Part shown: in pieces, positions 34,253-46,252 of the stretch | How positions within the stretch are numbered: the stretch's first letter is position 1 | Layout of the letters: each line of letters starts with the position of its first letter | Assembly (NCBI GenBank): GCA_008360955.1 | Contig: LUCM01008110.1 | Coordinates: 25,528-89,527 of the forward strand | Reading direction: 5' to 3' | Length of the DNA stretch: 64,000 nucleotides | Origin: Fasciolopsis buskii | Taxonomy: Eukaryota > Platyhelminthes > Trematoda > Plagiorchiida > Fasciolidae | Program-made: the position numbers and the translations under genes | Notes under the pieces: generated by a model | Database searches by the model: none | The model's input: the letters and a program-made list of their open reading frames with translations, nothing else | What the model was told of the DNA's origin: nothing

Positions 34253-37200
34253 TGAAGCAATTGATTTTCCAATGCCAATTTCCCGCTGAGCAGAATTTCA
34301 ACGCGTTGTTCGAATAAATCAGGAATTCACAAAAGCAATGTCGCATGGACTTGGTCTTAAAACGCGGTCTTGCTTTTGTCCTGCAGCACAGTTAAGATCA
34401 AGTATTGGTGCAATTTAATACTCAGAATCATGCTCGAATGTAGATGACTAATCAGTAATAACGAAGTCTTGCTTATTCGACCAATCGGGGAATTGGTCAA
34501 CACTACCAGTTCACTATTTCAATATTAATCGATTATGGGCTTCTGTACATAAGAAAAACAGGCTTTCTGACTGATCCGTCTAAAATTCGCGACCCGGAAT
34601 TATCTATTTTGTAAAATCGTATTGTTTGTTTCCATTCAGGCACGATCAGTTAAGTTTGACTGTAATGCAAAATGACGGTTTCAGACAATGAGAAATTTCC
34701 TCCAAAATGTATTCCGTTGGTAAAGAAATAGCTACTCCGACAAATTTGGCATTTGGTAATAGTTGAACATGACAATTTTGACTAACTGATCATTGACTAA
34801 ACTAATTGCATGAATGGACAAACGATCAGCCGGGAAATGAACCTCACGTGTGCAAACCCAGGATATTAGAACCATCCACCAGGTGTCCATGGGAACTAGT
34901 AATCTAATTTCCCTAATCGTAACGATGTAGACTTACTCAGAAGACCGATACATTTTCTACGCATATAATTACTAACCAGCAGGCATCCACATAGATACTG
35001 AACTACGTACTGGATTCGCCGTCGGAGAATATTGTTCATACGAGGATGACAAGAAAAAAAGCGAAACCATACAAAAGTTCTCACGTGCACTTTTCTTCAC
35101 GGTAGTCGTATTACAAACCATTTGCATAAAAATCATTAGAGATTGTAGAAGCGAGTTGAGGCGGTTGACCTAAATGTGAGATAAACGACTTGTTGACCTG
35201 GACTCATGAGGATAAAAATTAGCAACTATGAATAGTAATGCTGATAAGCATACGTCAAGGTGGATAAAGAACAATTTCCAATTCATGATGCCCTCGTTAA
35301 ACCCAGAGGGAATTGTGCATAGTCCCGAACTCGTATCACATTCTACTACTTACTGATTTCTACTCCAAGTGACCTGAGGTAATTGTAATGAGGATTTCAA
35401 CCGAGGTAGTGAAGGAAGCTTATTACTAGGAAAAAGGCAGATATTTATTTGTTGGAAATCGTTTGAATTGAAGTAGCATCAAAATACAAGTTAGGTTGGA
35501 CTAGAAATCAAAAGGTTTGCGTAGCACGCTCTCATTCCTCGGCGTCCAGCTGAATTAGTTCCACTATCCAAAAGAAAACTTGGAGTTGACACCTAGGCCA
35601 TGATCTATAGGTTTGCAGACTGTTTTCGACGCAGCAGAAGATATCAAAAAGGAAAAGAAATCGGGCCCCACTGTGGTGTATTTGGTCAATAAGCCCATAG
35701 ATCTCCACAGGGTTGCTATGTTTTCTGTGAGATATATTTGGTCGATATAAAGGTTGTTGACTAGGTAACAACAGGTTTTCTTATCGTTTAGTAGCCTTGC
35801 ACTGTTTTTACCAGAGACGTTTGGTGCTGAAATGCATGGACGTTTCTTTCTTGAAACTGGATCTGTTTTCCTATTTAACGTCAGATTACAAATCCATGCT
35901 ACTTGGTGACACATTTCACATGCGACGTACTGTTTTTTTGGTATTCATCGACCAAAAATTAAATATCTGTTCTAATCAAGGTCATGGTTAATAAAACAAT
36001 CAAAGGCTACTGAACGACGGGAAGACCTCTAACAAGAGGTCCTTGAAGAAGATCTCGTATGCACGCAGATGTTGACCAAGTGATAAGCATCGTGGTCTTC
36101 CAAGCTGACTGTGTGACATCCGAAATTTGGCCCGTTCGGCACAACTCCCCGTTCTACAGCCTGTCACCGATCAATTTCCTCTTCAATAAATGTGATACGG
36201 TTAAGTTGTAATGTAAAAAACGATGTCTAGTACTCGTTATTACATTAATCGATTATCCACTAAAATGATGCCAGAAATTGCCAGTGGACCAGAGATAGTA
36301 ATCCGATTTTTGATGATTAGGTTCAACCAACCGAAATCCACTTTAGGAATTTTCCTTCAGTCAAGTGTAACTCATCGTGAACCTCCAGTGGTCAGACGAG
36401 GAACCATTCCATTTTACACTTGTTTCATCAAACTAATTTGAAAAATATTTCAGTTGCAGTGTATATCCATCGAGTTCACACTGGCAGCAAATGCGGGGGG
36501 CGAACGGTCTCAACATAAAGCTTTTTCGAACGCTTAAAAAAAGAGTATTTAATAATACCTCCAGTTATGTCAGCAGTCCTGTCTTGTTCGTGCCGCAATT
36601 CTCTAACGAATCAGCATACATGTTACATGGATTATCCACAAAGCTCAATACCAACCACTACATGAAACCAGGTCAATCTAAAATCCGACAAAAACAGTGT
36701 GACGCACTGTCAGTAGCGCAAAACGCCTAAGTCGAATGACAAAATCAAAATAAGCTAAAATGGAAAATTGCAAGTCCATATGAACAATCGTAAGCTGTGA
36801 GTATAGCGGCAATGTTAATAACTAGACCAATGGCGAGGTGAATACAAATGGACATAATACTCTGTAAAAAAATGACAAGATCTATTAGTTATCCAATGAT
36901 AAGTGACAGGCGACTGAACACTTGAAAAGGAGATCACAGGAATAAGAATATATCAGAAAAAAGCAGCACAAGGCATTTGAATTTTACCGTACACAATCCA
37001 ATTCATCAACTGCAATGCGCGATGCAGCTAGAATATTCCTATTTCTACCCTGGATAACGTTAAAGGGGGTTAATAAAGGCACATTTCCTGCAGAAGGATG
37101 CGTGTATAATCGAGGCTCCATGCAAGTGATGTTCAACACCAACGGTATTTCGCAAATATAGTGGTGATGTCATGGTGACGAACTTGTGCAATCCTCTTTC

Positions 37201-37665
37201 GATTTCTTCTGCTTGAATTCAAAGATGAATCAAGAAAATGAATTAAGCTCCCTAATCCAAATCGATCCTAACCCCGATTTCCCTTCTGTGATTCGAGTCG
37301 TCGAGTTGAGCAGTGGCTTTGTATGCGGAAGAATTTCCCCAAATAGGACCTCTTGATACACTTGCGGATCATAGCGATTCGATCCACCCCATAGGCATAA
37401 AGACGGACAACACCTGTCGGTCTATCATGCCGCGTGTGTACTAATAAATCAAATCGGTAAACAACAGACTGACCTGTGAATGAAATGTGATTTGATAATA
37501 AACATCCAAATGATGTGCATTTCTGGCCAGATTTTTCTACCTATATCCGAATGCTCACGTGAAATGCAACGGGGACTATCGCCTCACACAAGTCTTAAAG
37601 GACTTAATCATGCCTCCTCCCACCCGCTTCCAGTAATCACTGTCAGTCTCTTCAAATCCGAATGA
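34253..37665. other. Unassigned non-coding stretch
   Basis: No gene or repeat recognised in about 3.4 kb. The 116-codon minus frame at 35564-35914 carries no motif I know and overlaps another frame of similar quality. Confidence 0.5.
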
Positions 37666-37790
37666 CAATGGTCGAACAGTTAACATTGGAATGGTTCCTG
37701 GGTTCGAATCCCCTCGTCATCGGTCATTGCCCCACTAAGATGCTTGCAGTTGGTTCTAATTCCGGTACATGAAACCGCCTACATGAGCAT
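37666..37790 (+). mobile_element. tRNA-like SINE related to family A (diverged)
   Basis: It contains TGGTCGAACAGTTAACATTG (box A) and CCTGGGTTCGAATCCCC (a perfect box-B core), followed by GTCATTGCCCCACTAAGATG, which aligns with the family A body. The 3' half diverges. It could be an old family A copy or a sister family. It lacks the features of a functional tRNA (no acceptor stem closing around box B). Confidence 0.65.
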
Positions 37791-40700
37791 GTAACAAAAT
37801 AGGTTTTGAAAAAATACTATTATTATCGTTAATGTCATTACAATTAATACGAATAAACACCGAGTTTCGGTGAAATTGCACTTCATTGCTCTTTTGAATA
37901 AAACGTTTGATGGAAAGCAGCAAAGAAATGATCGGCTGACTAACTACAAACGTTGTTGTTCATCTTATTTTGTGCAACCCCATGTTTGCATATTTGTTCC
38001 TTTAATGACTTTTAAAAAAATAATTTAGATTTTGATATCTAACCAAAAACATGAGGCATTTCATCGCATACATCCAAGAAACGGTCTTTGTTCTGCCATT
38101 CGCCTGTCAGGTGTTAAAATGCAACAAACAATTCACTAACGGAGAACAAAATTTCCACTTGATCATAAATGTAAATCACTTCGGTTAAACAAAACTAGCG
38201 TTGATCATTTTGTGTTAGGAGTCACACGCAAAGCTTTTATCCCCGCGGGGGCATTCCCAAACCGGTTGACTCACGTGACCAAGATGGGCATCATCCAGTT
38301 CGTCTTACTTCCGGGAAATCGGCTTATGCATGCGTGCTGTAAGGTGAAGAGAAACAAAAGATCTTTCTTGTACAGGAAAATGGCAAATACCACATTAGGG
38401 AAATTTTTTCAAATAAATTATCTACCATTTCAAAACTAGCCCTGATTCAGTCTGAGACCGAATTTCCAAGGCTTACTACCCCGTTTTGTTGCCTGCTCTT
38501 CCGTTATCCAGGTGACTGCGTAAAGTGACTTTAACTCAAGTTTTATTACATATTTTACTAACGAAAAATTTGGAAAAATAGAACCAATTTAACATGGACA
38601 ATTAATCCATGCCTTTGAGCCCTCTCTGGTGAAGTTTACAATAATCTGCCCGCTGACAAGGGCCTAAATTTTCACTTTAATTCAAATCAAATCAAGTCAT
38701 TTCAAGTACAATCGATGCACCTGAAGTGGAAATCGGTAGAGCCAAATCAAATCAAGTTAATTATCCGTTATTTCCGGTTGACTGTCTATAATTAAACGAG
38801 CAGGACAAAGGATAAGACTGTCCGCCTAAGCGGAGGTACGACAAAGAAGAGCCTAGGTGTGACAATTGTTAAAGCAGCTAGTATTGATTTGCTAAACTGT
38901 TTAGAGATTTATCTTACGAAATCAAAATGTCTGAACAAGGGTATTTGCAAGCACATCCTTTGTTGATATCATTGCACCGTGCGAGCGGTGTTATAACCCT
39001 AATTTTCAGATCCGAAATTCGTTTTTGTTCAAACCAAGGAAACGAAAACCGAGGGCTATTGAAACCGGAATGTACGAATGCACATAGTAACGAATAGCAG
39101 AACAAATTATTCATAGAAATCTAAATTTACACGGTTAAAAACAGAATTTGCATATCTTGTGGAGTACGGACGTGATTTGTTTGTTCTAAATAAAGATAAC
39201 GAGGTAAAACTATTCTTAGGTAATGGACAAAATAGTCTATTTTTAATGTCCTCGTTATTATTCGCCAGCGAAAGGAACTGGTCAACGGGAAACACGCTGA
39301 TAGCTACGGCGGGGTGGGGTGTGACATCACTGTGTTCAGTAATATTCAGCAATAAGGACTGAATTCGTTCGAACCATCTTGCCGGTAGTTAGGACTTTCA
39401 TTCGATTCGTCGTATCAATGAAAACCAACATTATCCATGTACGTACAATCACTGAAATCTAACAAAAACCGCCTCACCAATATGTGAAAAGAATAAAATT
39501 TAAGGATGGAGATTGATTGGCTGAAAACTCTTACGGATTGGTTTTGATGAATGTAAACTTATCCTTACCGGAGGGGGTAGAGTAAATACGATTGGAAAAA
39601 ATAGTCACTAAAAGCATTTCGGGATAGGGTTTTCAGAGCCCGCGGCAGATATTAGCGATAGTCATAGAGACAGCTTTTGCACAAAAACAAGCTATTATTG
39701 ACTTCACTCTATCAAAGGTAGTTTTGAATAAATCGCCTCATACGGATGTTACATTATACAAGACTATCGTGAATCTATGCGCAAATCACGCACAATTTTG
39801 CAATCATTTACACATACAGGTTAACCAATCGGAATTATGGGATCCAGGCACGAGGGGACTAAACATTTCCCGATTTTCATTGATTCCGAGACTTTTCAGC
39901 ACAAATGTGTGTCTAATTGATAAAGTTTTCTATTCCAGCCATGATGTACCGAGGACGGGGTCAGTTTTCATAAATGACGAGCGATATATTTAGTCTGCCG
40001 GACTATGGCAGAACGTGTTTGGGGACTCGTATCGAACTCATTTGTGAAAAGTTGTTCATAATCTTGCCTACTTATTTAGAACGAAAATGGCATCAAAATA
40101 ACCAAATACCTGAAAATCGAGTGACGTCTACAGGATGCACTATTCGGCCAACTTTGTGCACCTCTTTAGAACGTAACCCTGGCCCGGCAGATTGGTAATA
40201 CAAGCGTGATGTATTACGAGATCATACTATACGACTGGAGATTAAGCTTCACTACTGTTCTTGACCTCTGTCCTTTGATTAAACCGCCGACCGTCTCCGC
40301 ATTGTACCTCTTATGCTATGACTATTATTGTTGGTTGCTCATTGATCACTCGTTTGCGCGCATCGTTCCCACAACCACATAAGCCTAAGGTGGAATGCAG
40401 GCTTATGACATGGCCGGTTTTATCTGTTATCGGGTTGTGAATCTGATTACTTAAACTTTAAAATTTACCCCGCTCGTGGACGGGAGAGGGGGAGAGACAG
40501 AAAGTATAACGATATTCGGTGTTTTGCCAACAAATCGGTAGCAAATGTGTTCCAAATAAAATCAACCTTTTCGGGCTGCATTACAATTTAAAGATTTTTT
40601 GCTTAAAATGCATGCCCATCGGATATGTGAAACGATCTGTTCGTATAGGTAGCAGTAACAAACAAAATCCTGGAACCTGGAAGTTGGGCAAAAATCCTAT

Positions 40701-41156
40701 TTTGGCATCGTGCTACATGTGCCAGACATTTGGATAACGAACGACCAGAAGAATGAAACTGAAAAATATCTTTAATCTGTCTGATACTATAGCGTGCATC
40801 CTGCATACACTGATTGTGTAAATATGATGCTGGCTAATACTTTTCGACATGTGATAGCATTTTCTGTCTCCGCTCTTCTCACTTCAGTCTGACAAACCCT
40901 TCGAAGATCGTTGTCTCCGTCCTGGCTGCAATGCACTTCAAGTGCAAACCAAAGTCAAGGTCAAAATAAGGGCACAAAAATTGATTGAAATAGTTGAGAC
41001 CACATTCAAACAGTTGGATTAATTCAGCTCACACTTGCCTCACACTTGCCTCCCAGGGAAGAAAAATCCAATGGGGAAGAATAAGAAAACCGACCGATTA
41101 CGCCATTTTTCAATAATGGTTAGAATATGCCAGACTTTCGCTCGCTCATCGTTTTT
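37791..41156. other. Unassigned non-coding stretch
   Basis: No gene recognised. A short AAATC-rich motif is repeated at 38681-38697 and 38742-38758. Confidence 0.5.
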
Positions 41157-41224
41157 TCTCTCTCTCTCTCTGTCTATGTACCTTTCTGCCTGCCTGTCTG
41201 TTTGTATGTATGTATGTATGTTTG
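41157..41224. repeat. Compound CT / CTGT / TATG microsatellite
   Basis: A (TC)n run is followed by CTGCCTGC, CTGT and TATG units. The plus-strand frame across it gives SLSLSMYLSACLSVCMYV, a pure repeat product. Confidence 0.9.
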
Positions 41225-41611
41225 TCGCCCGCACGGGCTGGTCCCCGGATCAATCCATGTCTAGTTGTTATTTACGAACTCAGGACTCGAGCCCTAAGTT
41301 TCCAACGCTCTTAAGGAATAAGACAGAAGGAAAACTTAGGAGCTATATTGCTGATATCTTTTGTTAGTCAACCGGTGGTATGAATCAATTCAGGATAGGA
41401 TTGCAGCTCATTAAAACGAATCGGATTGAATTAGCAACCGATAGCAGCAGGATTTGGACCTGAAACTTTCATATCCAAGCTGTGCAACCTTGACAATTTG
41501 ATTACTCGACCAGTGTCGGCTATCGAAGCTACTCGTCATGTGATGTCATTGATCTGCTCACGGGTGTACAGGTGTTTCATCCTCGTTAGAATTCATCAGT
41601 GGTCTATATCC
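41225..41611. other. Unassigned spacer
   Basis: No gene recognised. A hammerhead-like core lies on the minus strand at 41574-41599; it is weak and is reported separately. Confidence 0.4.
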
Positions 41612-41790
41612 ATCGCCAGTAATGGCTAAGGCAATGGACTCGAAACTTTTCGTCTAGGGCTCTAGTCCCAGTTTGGGTCCAATGGAAAGCTGTAGTATAT
41701 GATTCCTACAGGGATGAAACAAGTGTAAAGCGCTTCCATAGTTGATTACTGGTGTGCTGAGCGTTAGTATCACATAATGAATAGTGTCAA
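41612..41790 (+). mobile_element. tRNA-like SINE, family B, copy 1 (diverged)
   Basis: Landmarks in order are AATGGCTAAGGCAATGGACT (head), TCTAGGGCTCTAGTCCCAG (box-B region), ATGATTCCTACAGGGATGAA, and AAGCGCTTCCATAGTTG. These align base by base with the copy at 44275-44462 at roughly two-thirds identity by eye. The 3' part reads GTATCACATAATGAATAGTG. Confidence 0.65.
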
Positions 41791-43924
41791 GAACTTGACC
41801 ACCGACGATACCGTCTTCAGTATGGTTACTTTCTTACATCCAATCAAATACGGAAAACGATTCAAAACCAAGTTCGACATGAACATCAGCACGTGACGAA
41901 AACGTATGAAAATACTATCAAAAAGAGAAAGTAAGGATTGAAGAAAGGGAGGCAGAACAAGACAAATGGAAAGCAACTGACAAACTCGGTCATAAGTGAG
42001 ATCAAACGTTGGGATTTTGTTCCGAAGTTCTAATTTGACACTGAAAAATTGCATGGCATACAAATATGTTTACCTATGCGTAAATACACAAACACGCACA
42101 CACATACACACACATCACAATTAGCTCCGGAAAAAGCTCTAGAACAGAAGTGCAGGCAGGGACATTATTCAGCGGCACGTCCCAGACTGTGAGACAAAAG
42201 GTTGTTTGCTTTCTTCAGCCTGTCTATCATAGAAAGTCGAAAAAGGGAAGCAATTTTGTAACTGAAACGTGATGCTTCTTTGCACACGCCGAAAACTCTG
42301 ATAGGTTGCGTACATCGGCGAAACGGGTGCAGGGTAATTCCACGGAGACAGCAAGCAGAAGACAATACAGAAACCAGTTGTAGATCCTAGGTACCAATAT
42401 CGTGTACTCAAAATGCAACAGTGAGGCAATTGTTGCGCATTGAAATTCGGTTCACAGGGGAAAAAATATTAGCACCAACGTGAAATTTCCCACTAATCAT
42501 CGCTTTAAGTATCGTCAGTCAATTAGGGATTAGAAGTCAGGAAAGCAAGAGAATTGGCATTGAAACTTATCCCGTTAAATGAAGTTCACTAAAATACTCA
42601 CTACCTCGTTAGACATTCTTACCGGCGTCATTTTCGCGCTGTGTTTGTGGAAATGATGGGAAAATGGTAGGAGATAATGACAGAAACAAGTTGTGCTGAT
42701 TATTTAGAAAAGTCAATAGACTAGGCCACTAAATCGGACATAAGTGCGAAACTGAGTAAATGTCACTTTGTTATCCCGGTCACTGAATGCCCGGCGGATT
42801 TAGGATTCACGCGCCCAGTAAAACTCAGATAACAACAAATGCAACAGTACAACGACTCTGCACTATAAGTGAGCTGAACAGACTAGGGAGACTGCCTAAA
42901 AGGCCAGAAGAGTGTATCCAGGCTAAAGCTCGCTCTTATTTGTGCGATAGCGAACGTGTTCCGATCACAATTAATGGCTGCATTTACATATTTTAGAAGG
43001 ATTATTATGCACAGACATGACCAGCTTCACTAAAAAAGGACATGTCTTGTTTGGAACATGTTCACCGTTTAACGATGCAAATTTCGGACGTCCAAAACCG
43101 GAAGACCCATCACGATCGAGTGCAGTTCATGGAGTTATTCACTGGGAAGGTATTGCTTGAAAAATCGATATTATCAGAACACATTGGACTTGAAAACGTC
43201 TAACCGGGTTGCAAGTTAAAGGAATGCATGTGAATTTACCGAACAGACAACAATGAACGATAAATAGGAAATTGTGCAAGGATCGAGGAGCGCAAGAATT
43301 TTGTGATCAGATCTTTCAATAATAAGGTTGTCAGCTAGTCAATAGGGTGGACTGAGACGTCAGTTGTTGTAGAGGTGGCAACGCGTTTCTAAAAGATATT
43401 CAATGAAACACGGGTCGAGTAATTGCCTGGAAGAGAATGCTAACACTTAGTGTGCATATGGTAAGCAGTATATGGATAATATTGTGTGGTACAAACTTAG
43501 TATTTTCAATCTTATGCGGTCTCTGTATAGGCAACAGAATGCTCGTATAATGATCGCCTCTCGCAAGGAGGATGAGGGTGAATTCTTTTTATCATTCTAT
43601 TCCCCAGAATTTGGGCAACCGAAATAGATCAAGAATATTGTGAAGAATGCAACACTTGCAGATGTGGATGCCAGGTTCTGTGTACACAATCGAAACAAAT
43701 TCTGAGCTCCTACTTGGCACTTGCAATTGTTTCATTTCTGTACAAACTGAACCCCCCACCCAGTTGCGAAGTGGGGAAAGAAGACCAATAAAACGGGTTG
43801 TTAACGTCTCGTACTACTCTTTTCCACCTCGTACGCAAAGTAATCTGAAAACTGTGCAATATTCAGTTATAAATTGCAGTGAAGGGGTATGCAGATTAAA
43901 TTACGCACGGTGAACAATTCACGT
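41791..43924. other. Unassigned non-coding stretch
   Basis: No gene recognised. A (CA)n-rich microsatellite occupies about 42085-42114. The part next to 43925 may include the 3' untranslated end of the adjacent Penelope-like element, but I cannot define it. Confidence 0.45.
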
Positions 43925-44190
43925 CAACCTCATGGCAAAAACGGAACATGCATTAATAGCTTTTGGGTACAAAATGGTCGGTTACACAATCGGATTACTA
44001 GTGCTTCACTGAAGCCCAGAATTTTCTGGTCGGTATTGTGTAATACGTGTTTAAAACATGGAATGAGGTCAGCTGTGTGCTTCGCGGTTATCAACCGTTT
44101 GTCGATCGATGACCCCAGGTCACGATCAGGGTAATTATTCACTGTGTTTTGTGACATCAACTTGGTCAACCATTTGGGGGCAGGGGTCGA
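43925..44190 (-). pseudogene. Penelope-like element, C-terminal piece
   Basis: The minus frame reads SSIDKRLITAKHTAD, then FKHVLHNTDQKI, then LGFSEALVIRLCNRPFCTQK. This matches the tail of Penelope-type proteins after the GIY-YIG core (compare AETVAIRLHNAPLCSQK in the copy at 30.6 kb). The Glu of FSEALVIR sits where the nuclease Glu is expected. It ends near 43930 at a stop. A SINE separates it from the rest of the nuclease domain. Confidence 0.75.
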
Positions 44191-44274
44191 TCGCTGTGAG
44201 GTAACGGACAGTAACCGTGCAAATCAGTGATGAATAGGTGCAACATCATGTGGTGAAGTTCAACAAACCGTTCA
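44191..44274. other. Spacer or SINE B 5' flank within the Penelope-like element
   Basis: About 85 bases between recognisable Penelope-like coding sequence and the SINE B head. It may be further SINE head or degraded element sequence. Confidence 0.4.
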
Positions 44275-44462
44275 GAGCCTGCCCGGTAGCGTAAAGGCTA
44301 AGGCGTTCAACTCAAAATCGTTCGTCCCGGATTCGCGTTCCAGTTCGGGCGCGGTGGATATGCAATGCTGATGATTCCTAACAAGGATGAAACAGCTGTA
44401 CAGTGCTTCGATGGTTTCTTTATGGTGAGTTGGGCGATGATATCACATGGTGAATTATTTCA
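44275..44462 (+). mobile_element. tRNA-like SINE, family B, copy 2 (inside the Penelope-like element)
   Basis: The head CCGGTAGCGTAAAGGCTAAG fits box A (TRGYnnAnnnG), and CCCGGATTCGCGTTCCAG is a degenerate box B. The body GATTCCTAACAAGGATGAAA and the end TATCACATGGTGAATTATTT match copies at 41.6 and 59.3 kb. It interrupts the GIY-YIG domain of the host element just after the residues MSEHIPKC, so it inserted later than that element. Orientation is opposite to the host. Confidence 0.78.
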
Positions 44463-45064
44463 TGTAAACATTTGGGAATATGTTCTGACATCCGGTGTGA
44501 ATGTTTTCGGTCTGTTCTGGTGATGTAAATGTCACGACAACTGCAGACGAACTGGTACACGAGGTGTGAGGCAAAGTGTGACATCGGACTAGATCCACGT
44601 TGGTTCAAGATGATCGTTTTGCATGGTTGTCAAGAGTTGAAATTCTGCAATAGGGAATGTGCGATTTATGGCTGAATCGCATTTGTAACGCACGCGAACA
44701 ATTGATAATATGGTCTCTCTTCAAGATCAGTCTGATGTATGCGGCTTTCTTCATTGCTTTATAAGTTGGGTCATCCCTCGGATTTTGTCGATTATGGACG
44801 TCAATGAATGTTTCCGTTTAATCATTACGACTGGGGGTTGAACGGAGAAAGCTTCCTTCTTCCGGGAGTTCGTCTGGTGTGCGAAAATTCCTGGCACGAA
44901 TATGAAGAGTCATTATTGAGCCGGGGTTGTATGCATTCGGAGTAAAACTTGCGAAATGCAAGCAGTGACCACTCCACGTTGGTTTTCTGTGGACGAAGAG
45001 TTGTATGGTCCCGTCGATCGTCTCATAGGTTTCATCCCTGTAAAATCAAAGTAGCCGCTGATCC
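44463..45064 (-). pseudogene. Penelope-like element, RT end, linker and GIY-YIG start (assembly copy 1)
   Basis: Near 45024 the minus strand reads GTIQLFVHRKPTWSGHCLHF, the conserved YRKPTW region. Further pieces in shifted frames include KKAAYIRLILKRDH (linker) and VYQFVCSCRDIYITRT followed by RMSEHIPKC (GIY-YIG core, with the second Gly of YIG changed to Thr). Frameshifts and stops separate these pieces. The part 44542-45064 is repeated at 45213-45735. Confidence 0.8.
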
Positions 45065-45211
45065 TACTAGAACCACATTTGAATCGTTAGGAAAGTGAAT
45101 AAATGACGAACCCATTTAAGAATCGCATGTTGATTCATGTGAGGATTTTCGTTGGTCAGGCAAGGCTAACCTTCCGAGAGGGGACTCAAGGCCCGAAAGT
45201 TTTGGTTTTTC
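44542..45211. repeat. 670-bp direct duplication, copy 1 (left of the N)
   Basis: It matches 45213-45882 base for base, apart from about seven substitutions I counted by eye, all between about 44580 and 44830. It ends directly before the N at 45212. It includes Penelope-like and family C sequence. Confidence 0.95.
45065..45211 (-). repeat. Family C repeat, truncated by the assembly join
   Basis: Minus-orientation family C sequence (GGACTCAAGGCCCGAAAGTT on the plus strand; compare the complement of 27955-28078). It is the duplicate of 45736-45882 and is cut off by the N. Confidence 0.8.
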
Positions 45212-45212
45212 N
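45212..45212. other. Single N, probable contig join
   Basis: The only ambiguous base I noticed. The 670 bases to its left are repeated immediately to its right, which is the signature of two overlapping contig ends abutted instead of merged. Confidence 0.85.
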
Positions 45213-45735
45213 TGCAGACGAACTGGTACACGAGGTGTGAGGCAAAGTGTGATATCGGACTAGATCCACGTTGGTTCAAGATGATCGTTTTGCATGGTTG
45301 TCAAGAGTTGAAATTCTGCAATAGGGAATGTGCGATTTATGGCTGAATCGCATTTGTAACGCACGCGAACCATTGATAATATGGTTTCTCTTCAAGGTCA
45401 GTCTGATGTATGCGGCTTTCTTCATTGCTTTATAAGTTGGGTCATCCCTCGGGTTTTGTCGATGATGGACGTCAATGAATGTTTCCGTTTAATCATTATG
45501 ACTGGGGGTTGAACGGAGAAAGCTTCCTTCTTCCGGGAGTTCGTCTGGTGTGCGAAAATTCCTGGCACGAATATGAAGAGTCATTATTGAGCCGGGGTTG
45601 TATGCATTCGGAGTAAAACTTGCGAAATGCAAGCAGTGACCACTCCACGTTGGTTTTCTGTGGACGAAGAGTTGTATGGTCCCGTCGATCGTCTCATAGG
45701 TTTCATCCCTGTAAAATCAAAGTAGCCGCTGATCC
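45213..45735 (-). pseudogene. Penelope-like element, RT end and linker (assembly copy 2)
   Basis: Same content as 44542-45064: FYRDETYETIDGTIQL, VHRKPTWSG, then the linker. At its 5' side the coding similarity stops at about 45735, exactly where family C sequence begins. Probably the same locus as copy 1. Confidence 0.8.
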
Positions 45736-45882
45736 TACTAGAACCACATTTGAATCGTTAGGAAAGTGAATAAATGACGAACCCATTTAAGAATCGCATG
45801 TTGATTCATGTGAGGATTTTCGTTGGTCAGGCAAGGCTAACCTTCCGAGAGGGGACTCAAGGCCCGAAAGTTTTGGTTTTTC
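45213..45882. repeat. 670-bp direct duplication, copy 2 (right of the N)
   Basis: Partner of 44542-45211, continuing without a break into unique sequence at 45883. Confidence 0.95.
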
Positions 45883-46005
45883 TTCTCAGTGGCATATTTC
45901 CTATAGGGATGGGTGAACAAAATTGTCCCGGAAGCACACGACCGGTTTGGCTGTTATTGATGTTCTTCAGGGGGAATTTTGTTCATCCATCCGTATGCGA
46001 AATCT
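45736..46005 (-). mobile_element. Family C repeat inside the Penelope-like element
   Basis: Minus-orientation copy. The plus strand shows CATTTGAATCGTTAGGAAAG, TTCGTTGGTCAGGCAAGGCT, then CCCGGAAGCACACGACCGGT, all complements of landmarks at 27.8-28.2 kb. Near its outer end, GGATGGGTGAACAAAATTGT (45909 on) and ACAAAATTCC-complement sequence at 45971-45995 form short inverted arms. It replaces the middle of the reverse transcriptase. Confidence 0.75.
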
Positions 46006-46252
46006 AACCGTTAGCCTCCTTTTCCCATGGGACTAAAAGATTGCGGTGAGCGGAATTAAAGAGTTTCAAAAGGTTGACAAATTACGTAGAATCATTAAAA
46101 ATTATAATACCATCAACAAGTTTAATCTAAAACCAGTTTGGATTTATAATCATTAAACTTCATCGTTATCACGGGTAAAAATACGAAACTTGTAGTATTG
46201 GGCCCATTGTCACAACGCCGATTCGTCTGCTTATGGTACTTTCGAAATCTAA
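46006..46252. other. Unassigned stretch inside the Penelope-like element
   Basis: AT-rich sequence in the position where the reverse-transcriptase palm should lie. I see no YxDD motif in any frame; the palm is deleted or decayed beyond recognition. Confidence 0.4.
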
